Positions 25,610-38,360 of a stretch of DNA of 64,000 nucleotides are shown in pieces. Within the stretch, counting starts at the first letter, position 1. Every line of letters starts with the position of its first letter. Origin of the DNA: Sipunculus nudus. Its lineage: Eukaryota; Annelida; Sipuncula; Golfingiida; Sipunculidae. Location of the stretch: positions 13,761,508 to 13,825,507 of the forward strand of contig CM049313.1 in the NCBI GenBank assembly GCA_026874595.1, read 5' to 3'. Under the pieces are notes generated by a model, which worked only from the letters and a program-made list of their open reading frames with translations, ran no database searches and had not been told where the DNA came from. The position numbers and the translations under genes were made by a program.

Positions 25610-25999
25610 GTACCTGTAACAGAATTGTAATAACAGCAATACATCCAGGTAACTCAAATACCAACTCAAAATGGTCAGTTATTTTGTGGACATAATCTTC
25701 TAACTCAAGGAATAATACATTGACTTATTGTCATTGTTTATTAATTAAGATGAATCTTGTTTATTGTTCAGTATATTTCAGGATTTAATATCCCGGCAAT
25801 ACGGTAATATCCCTAAAGTTCACAGTCTTGTTCAATAGACTTATTGTCAATGTTTCTTCATTTAGATGCAGACAGTAATGAGATGGGTGACTCAGCTTTT
25901 CCCCGTCAAGATGAGTTCCCACATGAATCATTGGACCTAGAAAACTGCAACGTTGACAGACATGTGCTATTTACAATGTAGGAGTTTAGTGGCGAGTTT

Positions 26000-28480
26000 G
26001 ATAGCGATATCTTTGAAAGTCTTTTTTTAATTTAGAAAACGGGAATCGCCATTTTCACCTCATCCGTAAAAACTCTAGAAGAACAACCAAATTTCAATTG
26101 TTTTTTTTTATGGAACAACAGCATTTAAAAAAAATATTACATCATACAAACACCTGGGTCAAAAGGGTCAAAGGTCAAGATTATATTAAAGGTCATAAGG
26201 CCAAAATGTAGATGGCTATTTCTAATTAACTACTTAAGATATTATGTTGAAACAATATTTTACAGTTTTCAAGGATACACATCGCTGTATTACTTAATAT
26301 TATCAGTTTATAATTAGCATCAACACCCTCAAGGATACGTCACGTCCGGTCATTTCCGGTTTGCACGCATCTGGACCCATGGCATTATAACTCAATGAAA
26401 AGGTTTTTGTTATGGTATCTTAATTACTCTATGAATACCATGCAACTTACGAATCCGTGACGTCAGCATTTTCAACCCTTGTGTGTAATCTCATGAAGGA
26501 ACAATCAAATTTCATGTAGAGGCAATTTCTGTTAGAGGCAGATGAAAAACTCAATCATAGCAACACCAAATGTTAAAGAATATTCGGGCTGCGGGTACGG
26601 GGTTAAGATGGAGGTCCAAGACTGTCGCATATATGACTGTTTTAAGATGTCTTGTTTTTTTTATTGATATGATGTAAACAGAAATCACTCTGGAAGTTGG
26701 GACGTTTTCCGGTATGAACAATTTTGGATTCAGTGCAGCGGATATCCGGATGTTGAAATGATGATCCGGAAGTAGTTGTTGACGGTGACTGGAAATAAAT
26801 GACCTGACGCACATCTTTTCTTTGCTTTTATACATTAATCGCACATATAAAATTGGCCTTGGTAGCATCAAAACTCCACCGCTTAGTACTTGACTTGACC
26901 GGCTGTGCAGGCCAACACCTACGATCCGACATAACAGGGAATGTGAGGGCCAAGATATTAAAAAAATGACAAATATATACAGACTGTAGGCCTTAATGGG
27001 ACTTAAAAACATGTACTCTCTGTTTGTCCTTCTTCATACCTCAATTTTATTTTTTTCTAGAATGTGAAAAAAAAGAATGACAGTTGTAGTTGTTTGACTA
27101 TATCAATAGAGCGACAAGGCATGCATGTGAAACGGTTTTGCCCAAAAAATGGAAATAACTGTAAGAGTTCAGGATGCAGTTTTAGTATTGATCATGTACT
27201 TAAGATGACATGTTCGGATATCACCCCTTTTTTATCCTTTACCTTTAGTGAATGGCGAAATGTGTCAATGGGTGTTCGGTTTCTCGGTCAATTACTAGGC
27301 GTGTCCACTTGGTTACGTTCTGGCGGTGAATGGGCGGGACCCGGCATAAAGAACATTTCAGTTCATTTCTCGCCGACACAATCGACAGCACGAATAACAA
27401 AGCGTACACACATATCCGTAAATATAGTGATCATTTACGCCACACTAACGCACACGACTAACAGGCCAGATGTAAAAAAAAAAAAAAAAAATGGTCAGTA
27501 ATAAAGTCTTGTTTTACGGTCATAACGGGTTACGATTATACTTATTACATAGATCACCTAACGTTACTCAGGGAAATCTATGGTTATTCTTTTGAACGCT
27601 GTGATCTACCTGGGAACCGCCTTGGGTAATAAGAGGGTTACGTGTACGCATGCGTACACATACTTATCACGTGATGATCGGACAGACAAATTAGACTGCA
27701 GGGCAGGAAATATGTATTCCATAAAGTCGTCGCTTCATTGCTTATGTAAAATAAATGACTATTATCATATTAGGCAAAGACCACATGGGGCTACTATATA
27801 TATAATGATATATCCATCAAATGTGATATTAATGGCTGCATACTTCGTTCATTTGACGACCGGTAAATGTATGTTCACTGTGTTGCCACCAAGCATATAC
27901 GGGGAACTTGATAATGCAGCTAAAATGTTTAGAGTATATATAATATCATATGTTTTAGTTAAAGTTTTATTGTAAATAATGCAAACTGCATTCTAAAAAC
28001 GAAGGAATGACTCCATTAACAAAAATTTCCCTAAATATTTTAAAATGAAATGTTTTGGTTAAGCTGATATCTAAATAGCAATGAGACTAAATGATTAAGT
28101 AAGTTAGGGGGTACGGATATCGTGGGTTATCATACTAAATATTTTACTTCAAATAGTCGCACACATTATTGGACGCTCTTTTAGTGGAATTAACTACGTA
28201 CTCGTGGTCAACGTCAGTTCTATCATATTCAATTAAAGTTTGTTATGTGTATAAACAAATGATTATGGTTTATTCAGTATGCCGGTCCAGGAACGTTCTT
28301 CAAATAAACTATTTAGCTTGGTCCAAATTAAAAAAAAATTAATTCCATGAAAACTCACCAAATAGTCGCTCATTCCGCAGCCGGATATAATCCGCTATAT
28401 TCCTATGTTTCTTATGGTGTCCTTAATTCCTTCATATACTTGTTTTTTTTTGTCCACAAGGATGTTGCCACTGAAGCAGG
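26000..28480. other. No supportable gene
   Basis: Two of the longer open frames outside real exons lie here: 26551-27012 on the minus strand (153 codons) and 27064-27501 on the plus strand (145 codons, ending in a poly-A run). Neither shows a domain, signal peptide or believable splice context. A third, 27580-27975 (131 codons), is likewise unrecognisable. All are treated as chance. Confidence 0.5.
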
Positions 28481-28489
28481 AATTCTTCA

Positions 28490-28830
28490 TCAAACATCTC
28501 CCCCCGTCACATAAAAGGCAGAGGAATCCATACGTTGAGATTCATTGATAGTCCGGTCAGGGCTGTCCGGGAGCATCCATACCTGACAAAGGATGAGAAC
28601 ACCTGAACCCAGGGCTAAATCTTCATCCAATTAGATGCTACAGAGGTCGAAGCCTCCGGCTAACAGACCAGGGCCCGCCCCTGTTGACACTACACCACAC
28701 GGCGTGAGAGAACTGTCTGTGCTCACGCTGGGTTAGTGTCTGTCTGCTGTTAGAGGGACACGCTTCACTGAGCATGGCCATCACCGTCCTCCAGCTGTAC
28801 AGAACAGAGAATGTTGATTTGTAGTCATAA
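28490..28830. other. GC-richer island, function unknown
   Basis: This segment is clearly less AT-rich than its surroundings, with CACATAAAAGGCAG at about 28508 and a run of GC-rich text around 28560-28800. No long open frame crosses it. It could be a non-coding first exon, an old LTR or a regulatory block; sequence alone does not decide. Confidence 0.35.
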
Positions 28831-28969
28831 AATGGCTACGAGAGGTTTAGAGTGTTGACCCCAAAGGACCTCTGTGTGTAAAAGCAGGGTGGGTCATCGC
28901 TGAAGTGGCCGTAGCCTGGTACATTAAAAAATCGGGAGTGTCATATAAAAGGTATAAATATACTAAGTG

Positions 28970-28981
<12 letters not shown>

Positions 28982-29019
<38 letters not shown>

Positions 29020-29026
29020 GTGTGAT

Positions 29027-29070
<44 letters not shown>
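28982..29070. repeat. (TA)n then (GA)n compound microsatellite
   Basis: About 34 bp of TA, then GTGTGTGATTAGG, then about 40 bp of GA. Open frames of IYIYI or LSLSL residues on the two strands are artefacts of it. Confidence 0.95.
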
Positions 29071-29075
<5 letters not shown>

Positions 29076-29130
29076 AGATTGAGGGAGGGGACACAATCAT
29101 CACGTTTGAAACACTCAAATAATATTTGAT

Positions 29131-30391
29131 GTTAACTGTGGTTGGATTCATATTTGCGGGGTTCAAATTTCGCGATTTTCCCATTTTTGGCATTTCGCGC
29201 GGATTCCATTTTCGCGATCTCACAATACAAATCCCTATACACAGTGGTACATGCATCTGTTTTATAGTGGTACATGCATCTGTTTTATAGTGTTACATGT
29301 ATCTATTTTGTTATGCGTAGGGTTTGGTGTAGGCATTCTGTGTCGTGTTAAGCAAGACCTCGGCGTTGCTATGGTACCGTACTGGTTGAACCCTCGCAGA
29401 GAGTAAAGACACAGCGCTCGTCCTAGTCTAGAATTTCCAGGTCTGTTCGTGCGCTCTGGGCGCTTGTGTATTTGTTGTGTTCTTTGGATTGTTCGTGAAT
29501 TAAGTTCTGGACTTGAGGTGAAAAAGCTATAAATTGGGGCTGTGCATGTTTAGAGCCGGGAGAGAGAAAAAATTCCAGCGGACACGGAAGAGTGAGTTAC
29601 TGTTGGGACCTTTCCGATAATTTCAGAACTTATAGGTATTCTTCGGACTTTGTTCCAGACTTTATGCACTCTTCAGTTTGCCTTTGGGATTATTACCAGA
29701 ACTTCACTTTTGGATTACAACAGATTGATTTCGGGATTGAATCGGACTATTCCCTGAGAAGATTTGCATGAACTATTCATCTGGAATATTTATGTTAAAG
29801 GACTCTTGTAGAGCTGTGACAGTGGTGGTATCCAGAAATCAAAGCCTGGGATCCGGACACTCTGGTACTGTACATTTTATTTGTTATTCTGTGTAATTGT
29901 ATTGATTTAGTTTATTGCAATGTTAGGATTGTTTTAGAATAAATTGTAATTATTTGTTAACAAAAAACCACTGACTTCGTTATTTATTCCCCTAGACATT
30001 TCTCGCTGCCTATAGTGTTACAGAATCTGATTTTTTTCTCCGTAACAAAATTTATGCTCGTCACGACCACGTGATATGTTGTTATTAGGTTCCGTAAACA
30101 GAGTATAACCTTTATTATGTGAATGAACTAAATCAAATATTAAGAAAAAAAAATCTTATGAACAAAATGATTTTTGTTAATTGCAAACAAATTGAAAGAT
30201 CTGATGTTGTTCAAAATATCAGTCTTTGAACATACACGATCTATAATTATTCACAATGTCAGCCTTTTACTTTCCACCTTTGCCTCGAAAAAGATTGTCT
30301 TATTCACGACGGCTCTATTTTTTGCGATTATTTTCATTTCGCGAATATTGCGGATTTGAAATCCTTGTGAAAAAAACGGGAACCACAGAAT
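29131..30391. mobile_element. Possible MITE split by a later insertion
   Basis: The left side reads CTGTGGTTGGATTCATATTT and then TTCGCGATTTT near 29137-29180. The right side, reversed from about 30388, reads CTGTGGTTCCCGTTTT, then TTCAAATCCGCAATATTCGC. The shared CTGTGGTT ends and shared TTCAAAT/TTCGCGA blocks suggest one element. The repeat at 29315-30120 lies between the two halves and would have inserted later. No certain target duplication was found. Confidence 0.45.
29315..30120 (+). repeat. Dispersed repeat with LTR-like signals
   Basis: Contains a TATA-like GCTATAAATTGGGG (about 29528), a polyadenylation-type AGAATAAATTG (about 29937) and TGTTACA at 30016-30022, in the order expected of a solo LTR. 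Its 3' part (about 29817-30120) is repeated in reverse at 61798-62110, sharing TTGTTAACAAAAAACCACTG. Clear TG...CA boundaries with 4-6-bp duplications were not found, so the LTR reading is tentative. Confidence 0.45.
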
Positions 30392-30473
30392 AAGGTACTG
30401 AACTATAAATTTTTATACCTGTGACTGGAATGACATATTTTAGTCTCTTCTTGAAACCCGTATCTTTTAAATG

Positions 30474-30717
30474 GTTTTCAGGGGCGGATCCAGGATTTAG
30501 GAAAGGGGGGGGGGGGGGGGGTCCAACCCAGGAGGACTAAAGAAAACCCTAAAAAAAAGTTTGGTCCGGAAAAGGGGGGGGGGTCCAAGTCGCAAAATTT
30601 TGTCTGAAGCCCTTAAAAAACGTTGTTTCTGATGAAAAAAAAGGGGGGGGGGGGGTCCGGAACCCCTGGACCATTTCCCCCCACCCCCACCCCACCCCTG
30701 GATCCGCTCCTGGTTTT
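30474..30717. mobile_element. MITE, CAGGGGCGGATCC ends
   Basis: The element spans 30479-30712 (234 bp). It starts CAGGGGCGGATCCAGG and ends CTGGATCCGCTCCTG, an inverted pair, flanked on both sides by GTTTT (30474-30478, 30713-30717). The interior is G-rich on the plus strand, with G runs at 30505-30520, 30577-30584 and 30643-30655. Open frames on the minus strand with PPPPFF-type runs come from these tracts. Confidence 0.8.
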
Positions 30718-30719
30718 AC

Positions 30720-31420
30720 ATCGAAAGTTTTTACCATACTTGACACAGAAGATTTGCGAACTTGCAATTTCTCTGAGATATTTATAAATGCATCCCGAGG
30801 TATCTTCTTGTGACTGAATCAAGTCCTCCGTGTAGGCGGTACGTGTTCCTTTCAGAGCATGAAGTCTTTGGTCTCCCATTACCTGATTGACGAAAAACTT
30901 TGTTTGGTATTTGTGCTATATTAATTCTTTGATGGTGCGGTGGTCAAATCCGTTGCTAGAAAATTTCTTTGAAAAAGTTCGCAAAGGTGGCCTTATCCCA
31001 CGGCACTCAAAACCATGATTGAAACAAACTTTGGACCGGACTAATTCTGGATGCAAATAGCAATAACAAAATAAGGAAACAACGCCAAGACAGATAATTT
31101 TTAGACTGAAACTTATTTACAGATGCCAACACCTGAAGGCAGACAGAAGTGACATATGCATGTGACATACAACATGTATAACCCATCTCTGATATTGCAT
31201 TTGCTATGCTCTTTTAAATTATGGGTTAATCACATAATATACATCTTATTTCTTTCATTTTATATTGATCTTGTAGATAATATCCACATTTTAGACCATC
31301 TGTTATTTCAGTGGAATTGATAATTTTACTGTTTAATCAAAGTCATGTGGAAAATTACTATACTTGATATTTCTCCAGCTGACTTGTTGTATGGCATGCC
31401 GAATGGTCCAGTTTACCAGG
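30720..31420. other. No gene seen
   Basis: Plain AT-rich DNA ending at a poly-A run (31423-31449) that borders the next repeat copy. The A run could be the tail of a retroposed sequence, but no body could be recognised upstream. Confidence 0.5.
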
Positions 31421-31494
31421 TCAAAAAAAAAAAAAAAAAAAAAAAAAAACGCTGTGACATAGTATAATCTGAAACTCGTACAGCTACATCATGT

Positions 31495-32040
31495 TTTAGT
31501 TCAGCTGACTGAAAGTAATCTAAGCTAAATCGATCACCCTTTGTCCGGCTTCCGGTCGTACGTTAACAGGGCACAAATCGTAACCGCTGGACCTATGAAC
31601 TTATAACTGAACATGAGGTCCATCAAAAAATATCTCCCTGGACACATGAGATTAGGTCACTGCGACATATGCTCTGAGTTACGGGGCCGGTTATTGGTAC
31701 CTAGAATGATTAAAAATTGATACAAAAGCTTCAGTATCTCAATAACTAATGTATTGATTGCAATGATGCTTTCCATTCATATTGATCATGGAGTGCTTCA
31801 TCCGATCCTGAAGACATGAAGCAATCCGGTCGAAAACAGGCCCCAAACCGTTAGAACAGTTGACCTGGGATATCCTAACATGACATTCAGGATGGTCCTG
31901 GCAAATCTTTTAATTATGTCACGGTGACCTACATTTTGCGAAATACAGGCCAATAAAACATGAATTCGAGCACCCTGATAGTCAGATGGACACAAATTGT
32001 ATCCGCTGGCCTCTTACATAATTCTGTGATAAATATAAAT
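31495..32040 (+). repeat. Dispersed repeat family X copy
   Basis: Begins TTCAGCTGACTGAAAGT and runs through ACAGGGCACAAATCGTAACC, GGTCCATCAAAAAATATCTC and GATCATGGAGTGCTTCAT. The same ordered blocks occur in PTAR1 intron 3 (48985-49440, 49556-49850, 49905-50060) and in reverse at 2350-2580. Origin unknown; no coding content. Confidence 0.7.
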
Positions 32041-33210
32041 GATTTATGACCATTTTAAGGTCTTGATTGGCCATCTTAGTTGTCATTTTGAAAATATCAA
32101 CTATTCCGGAGTCCAGTTTCGGTAAAGTTTAATATATATTAAGCTGATCCTATGATGCAGAGTATTACCATAAAACAATTGCTTGCATTTTTTTGATGTT
32201 GGCTCGTGTAATATTTAGGCGATGAGTTATGGATCAGACTTAATAAATGATAGTTTCAGGACACAGGGTTTATAACGGATATAAATTAACATTAACACAG
32301 AAACGCAAGTACATTTGAACATGGAATATTTGTGTTTAAGTCTATTCCATTATAAAATATTTTATTCGTAACAGCTTTTCATAATTGCCGCTCCGGAGTG
32401 AACACTATTTATTCAAAATTTGTTTTACCCCCGGTATTCTCAATATACACATATTTCTCATGAGATTTTCGTAGAATTTTTCATACATTATGTATCTTTA
32501 CTGTTAACTTTAACGACTGTAAACTCTACAGGATTTTCTGTCAGTCGGAGTACGTTTACGTAGAGTTACAGGTCATATTCTATTTAGGTTCATGCGTTTT
32601 AAAGACAAATTAGTTATATATTCTTAGCTTTAAACACACTTGATCAGCTTAATTTGTTTACAGACAGAAATATAGTCTTTGTTTCTTCAATTGTTCCAAC
32701 TTGTATTTTAATTTGTCGAAAAGGTTTTCAGAAAATTGACTTTATCTTACATCAGATTGAATGTATGGTAAAAAGGAGAGCAACAATAAGATGTGATTTT
32801 TCCTCCCAATCTTGTTTTACTTGGTTTCATAGGTACAACTGAACACGTTGATTTGTTTCCAGTTCTTAAACATACGCTTCATAATTAAATAAAGAATATG
32901 CAGAATTATGAGTTTATATATTAGTTTCCAGTGCAATATATTTTAACATTTGTATGTTATTGAGTGTTGTCATATGACATGTGACATTCAGTAGGCTATG
33001 TCATGTGATCGATTTTTCATATATCACATCCTGCTTACTAATGAAAAACAACAAACTAGTACAATTAAAGCATAAAATCTGAATACACGAAATCGTTACA
33101 AGACGTGCATTACATTTATTGATCCCTATATATTAACTGATGCGGTACATTTTTGTACTGAAATTAAAGAAAGCGTCAATTGCATCATATACTTCCTTTT
33201 CGGAGTCCTC
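32041..33210. other. No gene seen
   Basis: AT-rich sequence with only short open frames and no recognisable repeat. Confidence 0.5.
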
Positions 33211-33214
33211 TGGA

Positions 33215-33480
33215 TTGCATTCCCAGTGGGCAATTGATGTTGAATAGACATCAAATTGACACTAAACGTTGATGTCAAAATTATGTCAAAAACAGGTTTA
33301 ATTTTAAAGTCAAATTGATGTGAAAATTTTGGCATCAAATTGATGTCAAACATTGATGTCGAAATGATGTCAAGAACAGGCTTAGTTTGCAGATCAAACT
33401 GACGTCAAAAGTTTTGACATCAAGATTTTGATCTAAATTTGCTGTCATTTTAAAGTCAATTTAATTTCATGTAAATGTCA
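33215..33480. repeat. Imperfect tandem repeat, TTGATGTCAAA core
   Basis: Two diverged copies of about 117-120 bp, each with CAAATTGATGTC-like words, a TGTCAA(A/G)AACAGG(T/C)TTA marker (about 33281 and 33367) and further GATGTCAAA motifs. A 75-codon minus-strand frame over it is a repeat translation. Confidence 0.7.
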
Positions 33481-35685
33481 AGTTGTGTTAAAATTTCACC
33501 CTGTAGATGTTTTTTCCTTTAGTGTTAACACACATCAACTAACAAGAAGAATATCAAGTTTAGGATCTGTTTTATTTAGATTCCAATGTCCATGAAACTT
33601 AATTGCTGGAACGAGATCTTCAGATTTACAGCTGCCATCTGAAAAGAATAGAGAGTTTTTTAAACATTCAGAAAAGTCTCGATTATGTACCAGGAATTTT
33701 GCAATAGCAGGAAACATCTTTATTATTCTAAGGTGTTATATTAATTATCATATCAACGAAGAGAAAAATAATGTTTTTTTTTGGAAAGATCAAAGATGTA
33801 AACACAACATTGTCTTAAAAGCATATTACCAGCAAGGAAGGGTAAAATCTTTATGTTCTATTCAGTCAGTATAGGAATAGTGAAAAAGGAGCATACTTTT
33901 TTGACAATACATCTTTAGTTTCATTATGTTTGGTTAAATGTGAACAGTTACATATGCATTTTTCATGGTATAAACATAAAAAAAAATCAGTCAATATGTA
34001 TGTAATGTAATCACAAAGTATATTGCAAAAATTATAATGCCATAAACAGTGCCCACTCCTCCTAGAAAATATACATATACCCCTTAGCTAGCTGCACATG
34101 GGCAGCCCAGGGCAACACAATTTCATTTGCATTGCCAACTGAGCAGACTAGTGTAAAATCCTAGCCATGCACTGCCCACCATATATTTTTCTATGGGTTA
34201 ACTTGTTCACTGCTATATTGCACATTTTGCCTAAATGTTGAGTGTGCATGCAAAGTTACAACCAAAATATAACTATTTATACCCTCTTCATAAGTAAATA
34301 CTATATCAGATTAATTTAAATTAACTATGATGCCACATTAGGCAGAATAAACCAACTTTTAATAGGATAGTGCAATTTTTTGTTTTAGATATACATGTAC
34401 ATTAAAGAAAGTTTGGATATAAAAAATAAGATTCAATTCCAAAAATTTAAGTTCACTTATACGTATAGTAAATCCTGAGTTATAACAATATGAAAAAGAC
34501 AATCCTCTTTTCAGTATGGTAGGATTTGGTAAATTAATGTAATAGGAAAATTCAGCTGAGCACCGGGACTCGTGGCCTGTTGTTATTTTTAGGCAAGTAT
34601 GCATTTGGCCACATGTACATGTATTTATGTATCAGTACATGTATATGTCACAGTGTACATATTCTGTACGGAGCTCCAACAGCTTACTGGTTTTCTGTTC
34701 AGAACTCATTATAGCCACTTATATTCCAAACTTAAATAGTGACACAACTAGGTTTTTATGCTTTTACTTATTTACTTTTAAGATTTTATGAAACAATAAT
34801 GGTAATAAGTAATGTCATAATCACAATAACATGGATGTCATATTATAAACATGAGTGAAGCACTTTAATAAAATTGGTCGTTATATTAAATATATTTTAC
34901 CTCTAGATGACCACTTTAATGGGAATTAAGTAGCAGTGAATCACACCCTTAAGCATGAAATGGTTTCTTATGTATTTTCTATCATTTTTGTAAATGCTCA
35001 GTGAAAATCATGATATGTTCAATTATTTACTTTTTAATAACCTATATTTTACTGATTTATTATATATCCCTTTCAATCGCTAACTGTAACTTTTATGCAT
35101 GCATATAGTGCTTCAAGTACATAAAATAATTGTAAAGTTTTAAAACACTTTTGCCCCATTTTACTTTTTACATTTGTACGTTTTTTTATCACTAAAAATT
35201 ACTTATTATTATTTAAACATGTTCAAAAATGGTAACTTAAAATTGTTTTACAAATTTATTCATAAAAGTGTCTGCATAATTCTCACCGTTTACCAGCCAG
35301 GCCTAAAAGCAGCAATATCCTATGTCAAGACCAGAATTGATTCCCGACCCTGCAGGCTCAATGCTGTATTATAAGACCTCTCCCTTGTAAGGCTACATTT
35401 TTACCATCAAAAAAGGAGTTTAAAAATTTGACATTTAAAAGTGACTGCAACTTTATATACTGCATGTAGTACATTCAGTATATCCAAATTATTTAAAGTT
35501 TTTTTTTCATTTTTCCCTAATATTTTATTTTATTCAATTTATTTTAATATTCAATTTTGCCACCCTTTCTATTGAACTTCTAATTGAATAATCTTATTAA
35601 AAAAAAATCCCAATGTTATTTCATAAAAAATATATTTTACAATTTTATGGTAAAATACTATATAATATACATCAATTAATATATT
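33481..35685. other. No gene seen
   Basis: About 2.2 kb of AT-rich DNA. Short open frames (33535-33717, 34359-34604, 35174-35374) have no features of real genes. Confidence 0.5.
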
Positions 35686-35686
35686 C

Positions 35687-35689
<3 letters not shown>

Positions 35690-35733
<44 letters not shown>
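35690..35733. repeat. (TA)n microsatellite
   Basis: TA run of about 44 bp. Confidence 0.95.
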
Positions 35734-35741
<8 letters not shown>

Positions 35742-36285
35742 TAGACACATATGAATGTGAATATAATGCCTGGGTCATTTGCTCCATTAATGTCATTATT
35801 AAGTATTTAATGAAGGTGAAATAAGGGATGAGGTCAACATTGCACTTTGTAAGGACAGAGTAATTATATAAGGCTTCAGTGAATATGCTTATAAGGGACT
35901 GTTGTGGCTCAAGTTTATAAATGAGGTGAGGGAGAAAGAGAGGGGATAGTATGGTCTGTATAGGCCATGTTATATAATCTAAGGAATGCAGCAGGTTCAG
36001 GCTAGGTCAGACAATAATGGCTTTGGCTTCCTTTGCTTGTCCAGTTGGTGTAATGCCCTGTGGTAGCTCCTGGGGAGCCAGTGACACTGAGATGTGACAT
36101 TTTGACAGATCAACTATGTATAGAAAACTTAGTATATAATCACACACACATTTGAATACATATATATGCACAAATACCTTTATTTACACAACACACATAG
36201 ACACACACATATATAGTATGTATATGATGAGAAAAATATGCAAAGTTCAGTTCGTAAAGTCAGATTCGAACCCCAACCTTCATTT

Positions 36286-36288
<3 letters not shown>

Positions 36289-36348
<60 letters not shown>
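36289..36348. repeat. (TA)n microsatellite
   Basis: TA run of about 60 bp. Confidence 0.95.
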
Positions 36349-36350
<2 letters not shown>

Positions 36351-36469
36351 TGAAATATTCTGATTTCAAACACAAACATATTATATACCTGGTACTTTTC
36401 CAAAGTGGTATGCACTTGTTTATGGTTTATTAAAAAAAAACACTCTTTATTTCAGGTAGGTTTTAGTCA

Positions 36470-36580
36470 CATATGTAGCCGCCGACGTCGACGCAATAGG
36501 TTTCAGGTTTCTGTTGCGTCGCCGGCCCACCAAAGGGCTAACTGGGGTTATAGCACGATACGATCTGTTACTCTTAGAAA
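36470..36580 (-). repeat. GC-rich dispersed repeat Z, copy 2 (inverted)
   Basis: Holds GCCGCCGACGTCGACGCAAT and GTCGCCGGCCCACCAAAG, the reverse complement of the block at 18033-18150. Confidence 0.6.
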
Positions 36581-37164
36581 GAAAATTAAATAAAAATATA
36601 TCCCATGGTTTTAGCAAACCAATGGTTACATAATGTTGTATGTCAAAAAGCCTGTAATAAAAAATAATCATCCTGGAAGGCATGAAGCACCTGTAACATC
36701 AACAACTGATAGTATTTGTCCAGAGAGAATTGAAGCATTAACAGCCCCCGTAGACATCTTGCATTTAATTGGTGGCCGTCCTGTATAAGGCTTTAGGCCT
36801 GTGTACTATTATGTTCATGTTTTGACTTCCATGGTGCAAAATAGGGCTGAGAAGAGAACAGTAATGTTTTCTAGTGGTCAAATATACAATACACATAGAT
36901 GTGCTGAACATTATATAATCAATGGATATATGTTAAATCTCACAGTTGTGTATGGTGTGTTATAATCACAGTTAACTGCAAGTGCAATCTGTGGACTCCA
37001 CAATGCGTCAGTCACTGAAAAAAAGCTATTGAGGAGTTCATTCTTATGGGCTATCACATATGAAGAATATGATATATTTAAACTTATATAGATGACGCAC
37101 AAAGCTTTTGTATCATGCTCACTTCTACAAATATGCATGGTATACATATATGATTGATCGGGGT

Positions 37165-37243
37165 CGAATTAGCCCGGCAGATGGCGGTGACATTGATTTT
37201 GGAGTGAAAGGAGCACACCCTGCATTAATATACCAAAACAGAG
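37165..37243 (+). promoter_or_regulatory. PTAR1 5' region with a YY1-like ATGGCGG motif
   Basis: GCAGATGGCGGTGAC lies about 65 bp before the start codon. ATGGCGG is the core of the YY1 site found at the start of many housekeeping genes, and PTAR1 is a housekeeping-type gene. That it acts as promoter here is inferred from position and motif. Confidence 0.4.
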
Positions 37244-38267
37244 ATGGATGAAACACAAGCGCTGGCAAGGAGAATCTTTGCGGATTTAAATTCCCGATTT
37301 AGGAAGGAACCAAACATGTATGAACCTCATCACTAATATACAGCTTTCTTGTTATATTTGACCATTGTTTGAAATATCGATATACATCATGTGGGGCCAT
37401 GTCGTAAAGATTTGGTCATGACAATTTACGAATCATCCATTATCGCCCAGGCATTAATCCATTTAACTGCGTCTCTTTCTCCGACTGCCCAAGTCACAAC
37501 CGTGACTCCCTATGAGGTCTGGCCGTTTTTCCTACGACGGGGATGGGATTGAGTGGGTGAGGGGATCCCCAGTGACCAGTCACGCTCCAGCGCACTAGAA
37601 CGACCGGGTCATTATGCATTTAAGCGTTTTTTTAAGGCTTGTTTTACAATCTTTAACGCAAATTATAAACAAAAGTAAAATACCGTAATATACAAGAGAT
37701 GTATAATTTTAGAAAAATAAGGGTTATATAATGAAGAGTGCCTAGTGGTGTTGTATGATATTTAAATTATTATTATATAAGTAAACAATTCTCCTTATTA
37801 TAGAATAAACAAAATCTTAGAAAGCCTGCGTTAAAAAATGGTAAAATAAGCCTTTTACAAAAACCCGTTAAAATGCACAATTACGAATGACGGGGGTACC
37901 TGCACCTGGTCAGAGGAAGGGGCCTGCTTTAAGAAGGGTCTCGAGGATTTTACACTAATCACTCATATGATGATCCATATGCATTGATCATATGGATTTG
38001 GAATGAGCAGAGTGATTCTAATATTCTATTGGTGTGTGACCCTTTATAAAGAAACACAAGAAAACATTGGTATATCACTTGGATAAGAATGTAATGAAAG
38101 TCTGCCAATATAGTTAATAAGCAATTGTCTTAATTTTGTCAAATATGTACTTTACATGTGCATATAAGCAAACCCAGTCCTATGAACAAATATTTGCAGC
38201 TGTTGTTGTGGTTAACTTTGAATTTCTCACATGGTATAGGTCAGTAGTGACTTGGATCCCTATAAAT

Positions 38268-38360
<93 letters not shown>

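Noticed and set aside
26551-27012. 153-codon minus-strand open frame
   Set aside because: No domain, no splice context and ordinary base composition; about the length expected by chance in 64 kb.
27064-27501. 145-codon plus-strand open frame
   Set aside because: No recognisable motif, and it ends through a poly-A run coding for lysines.
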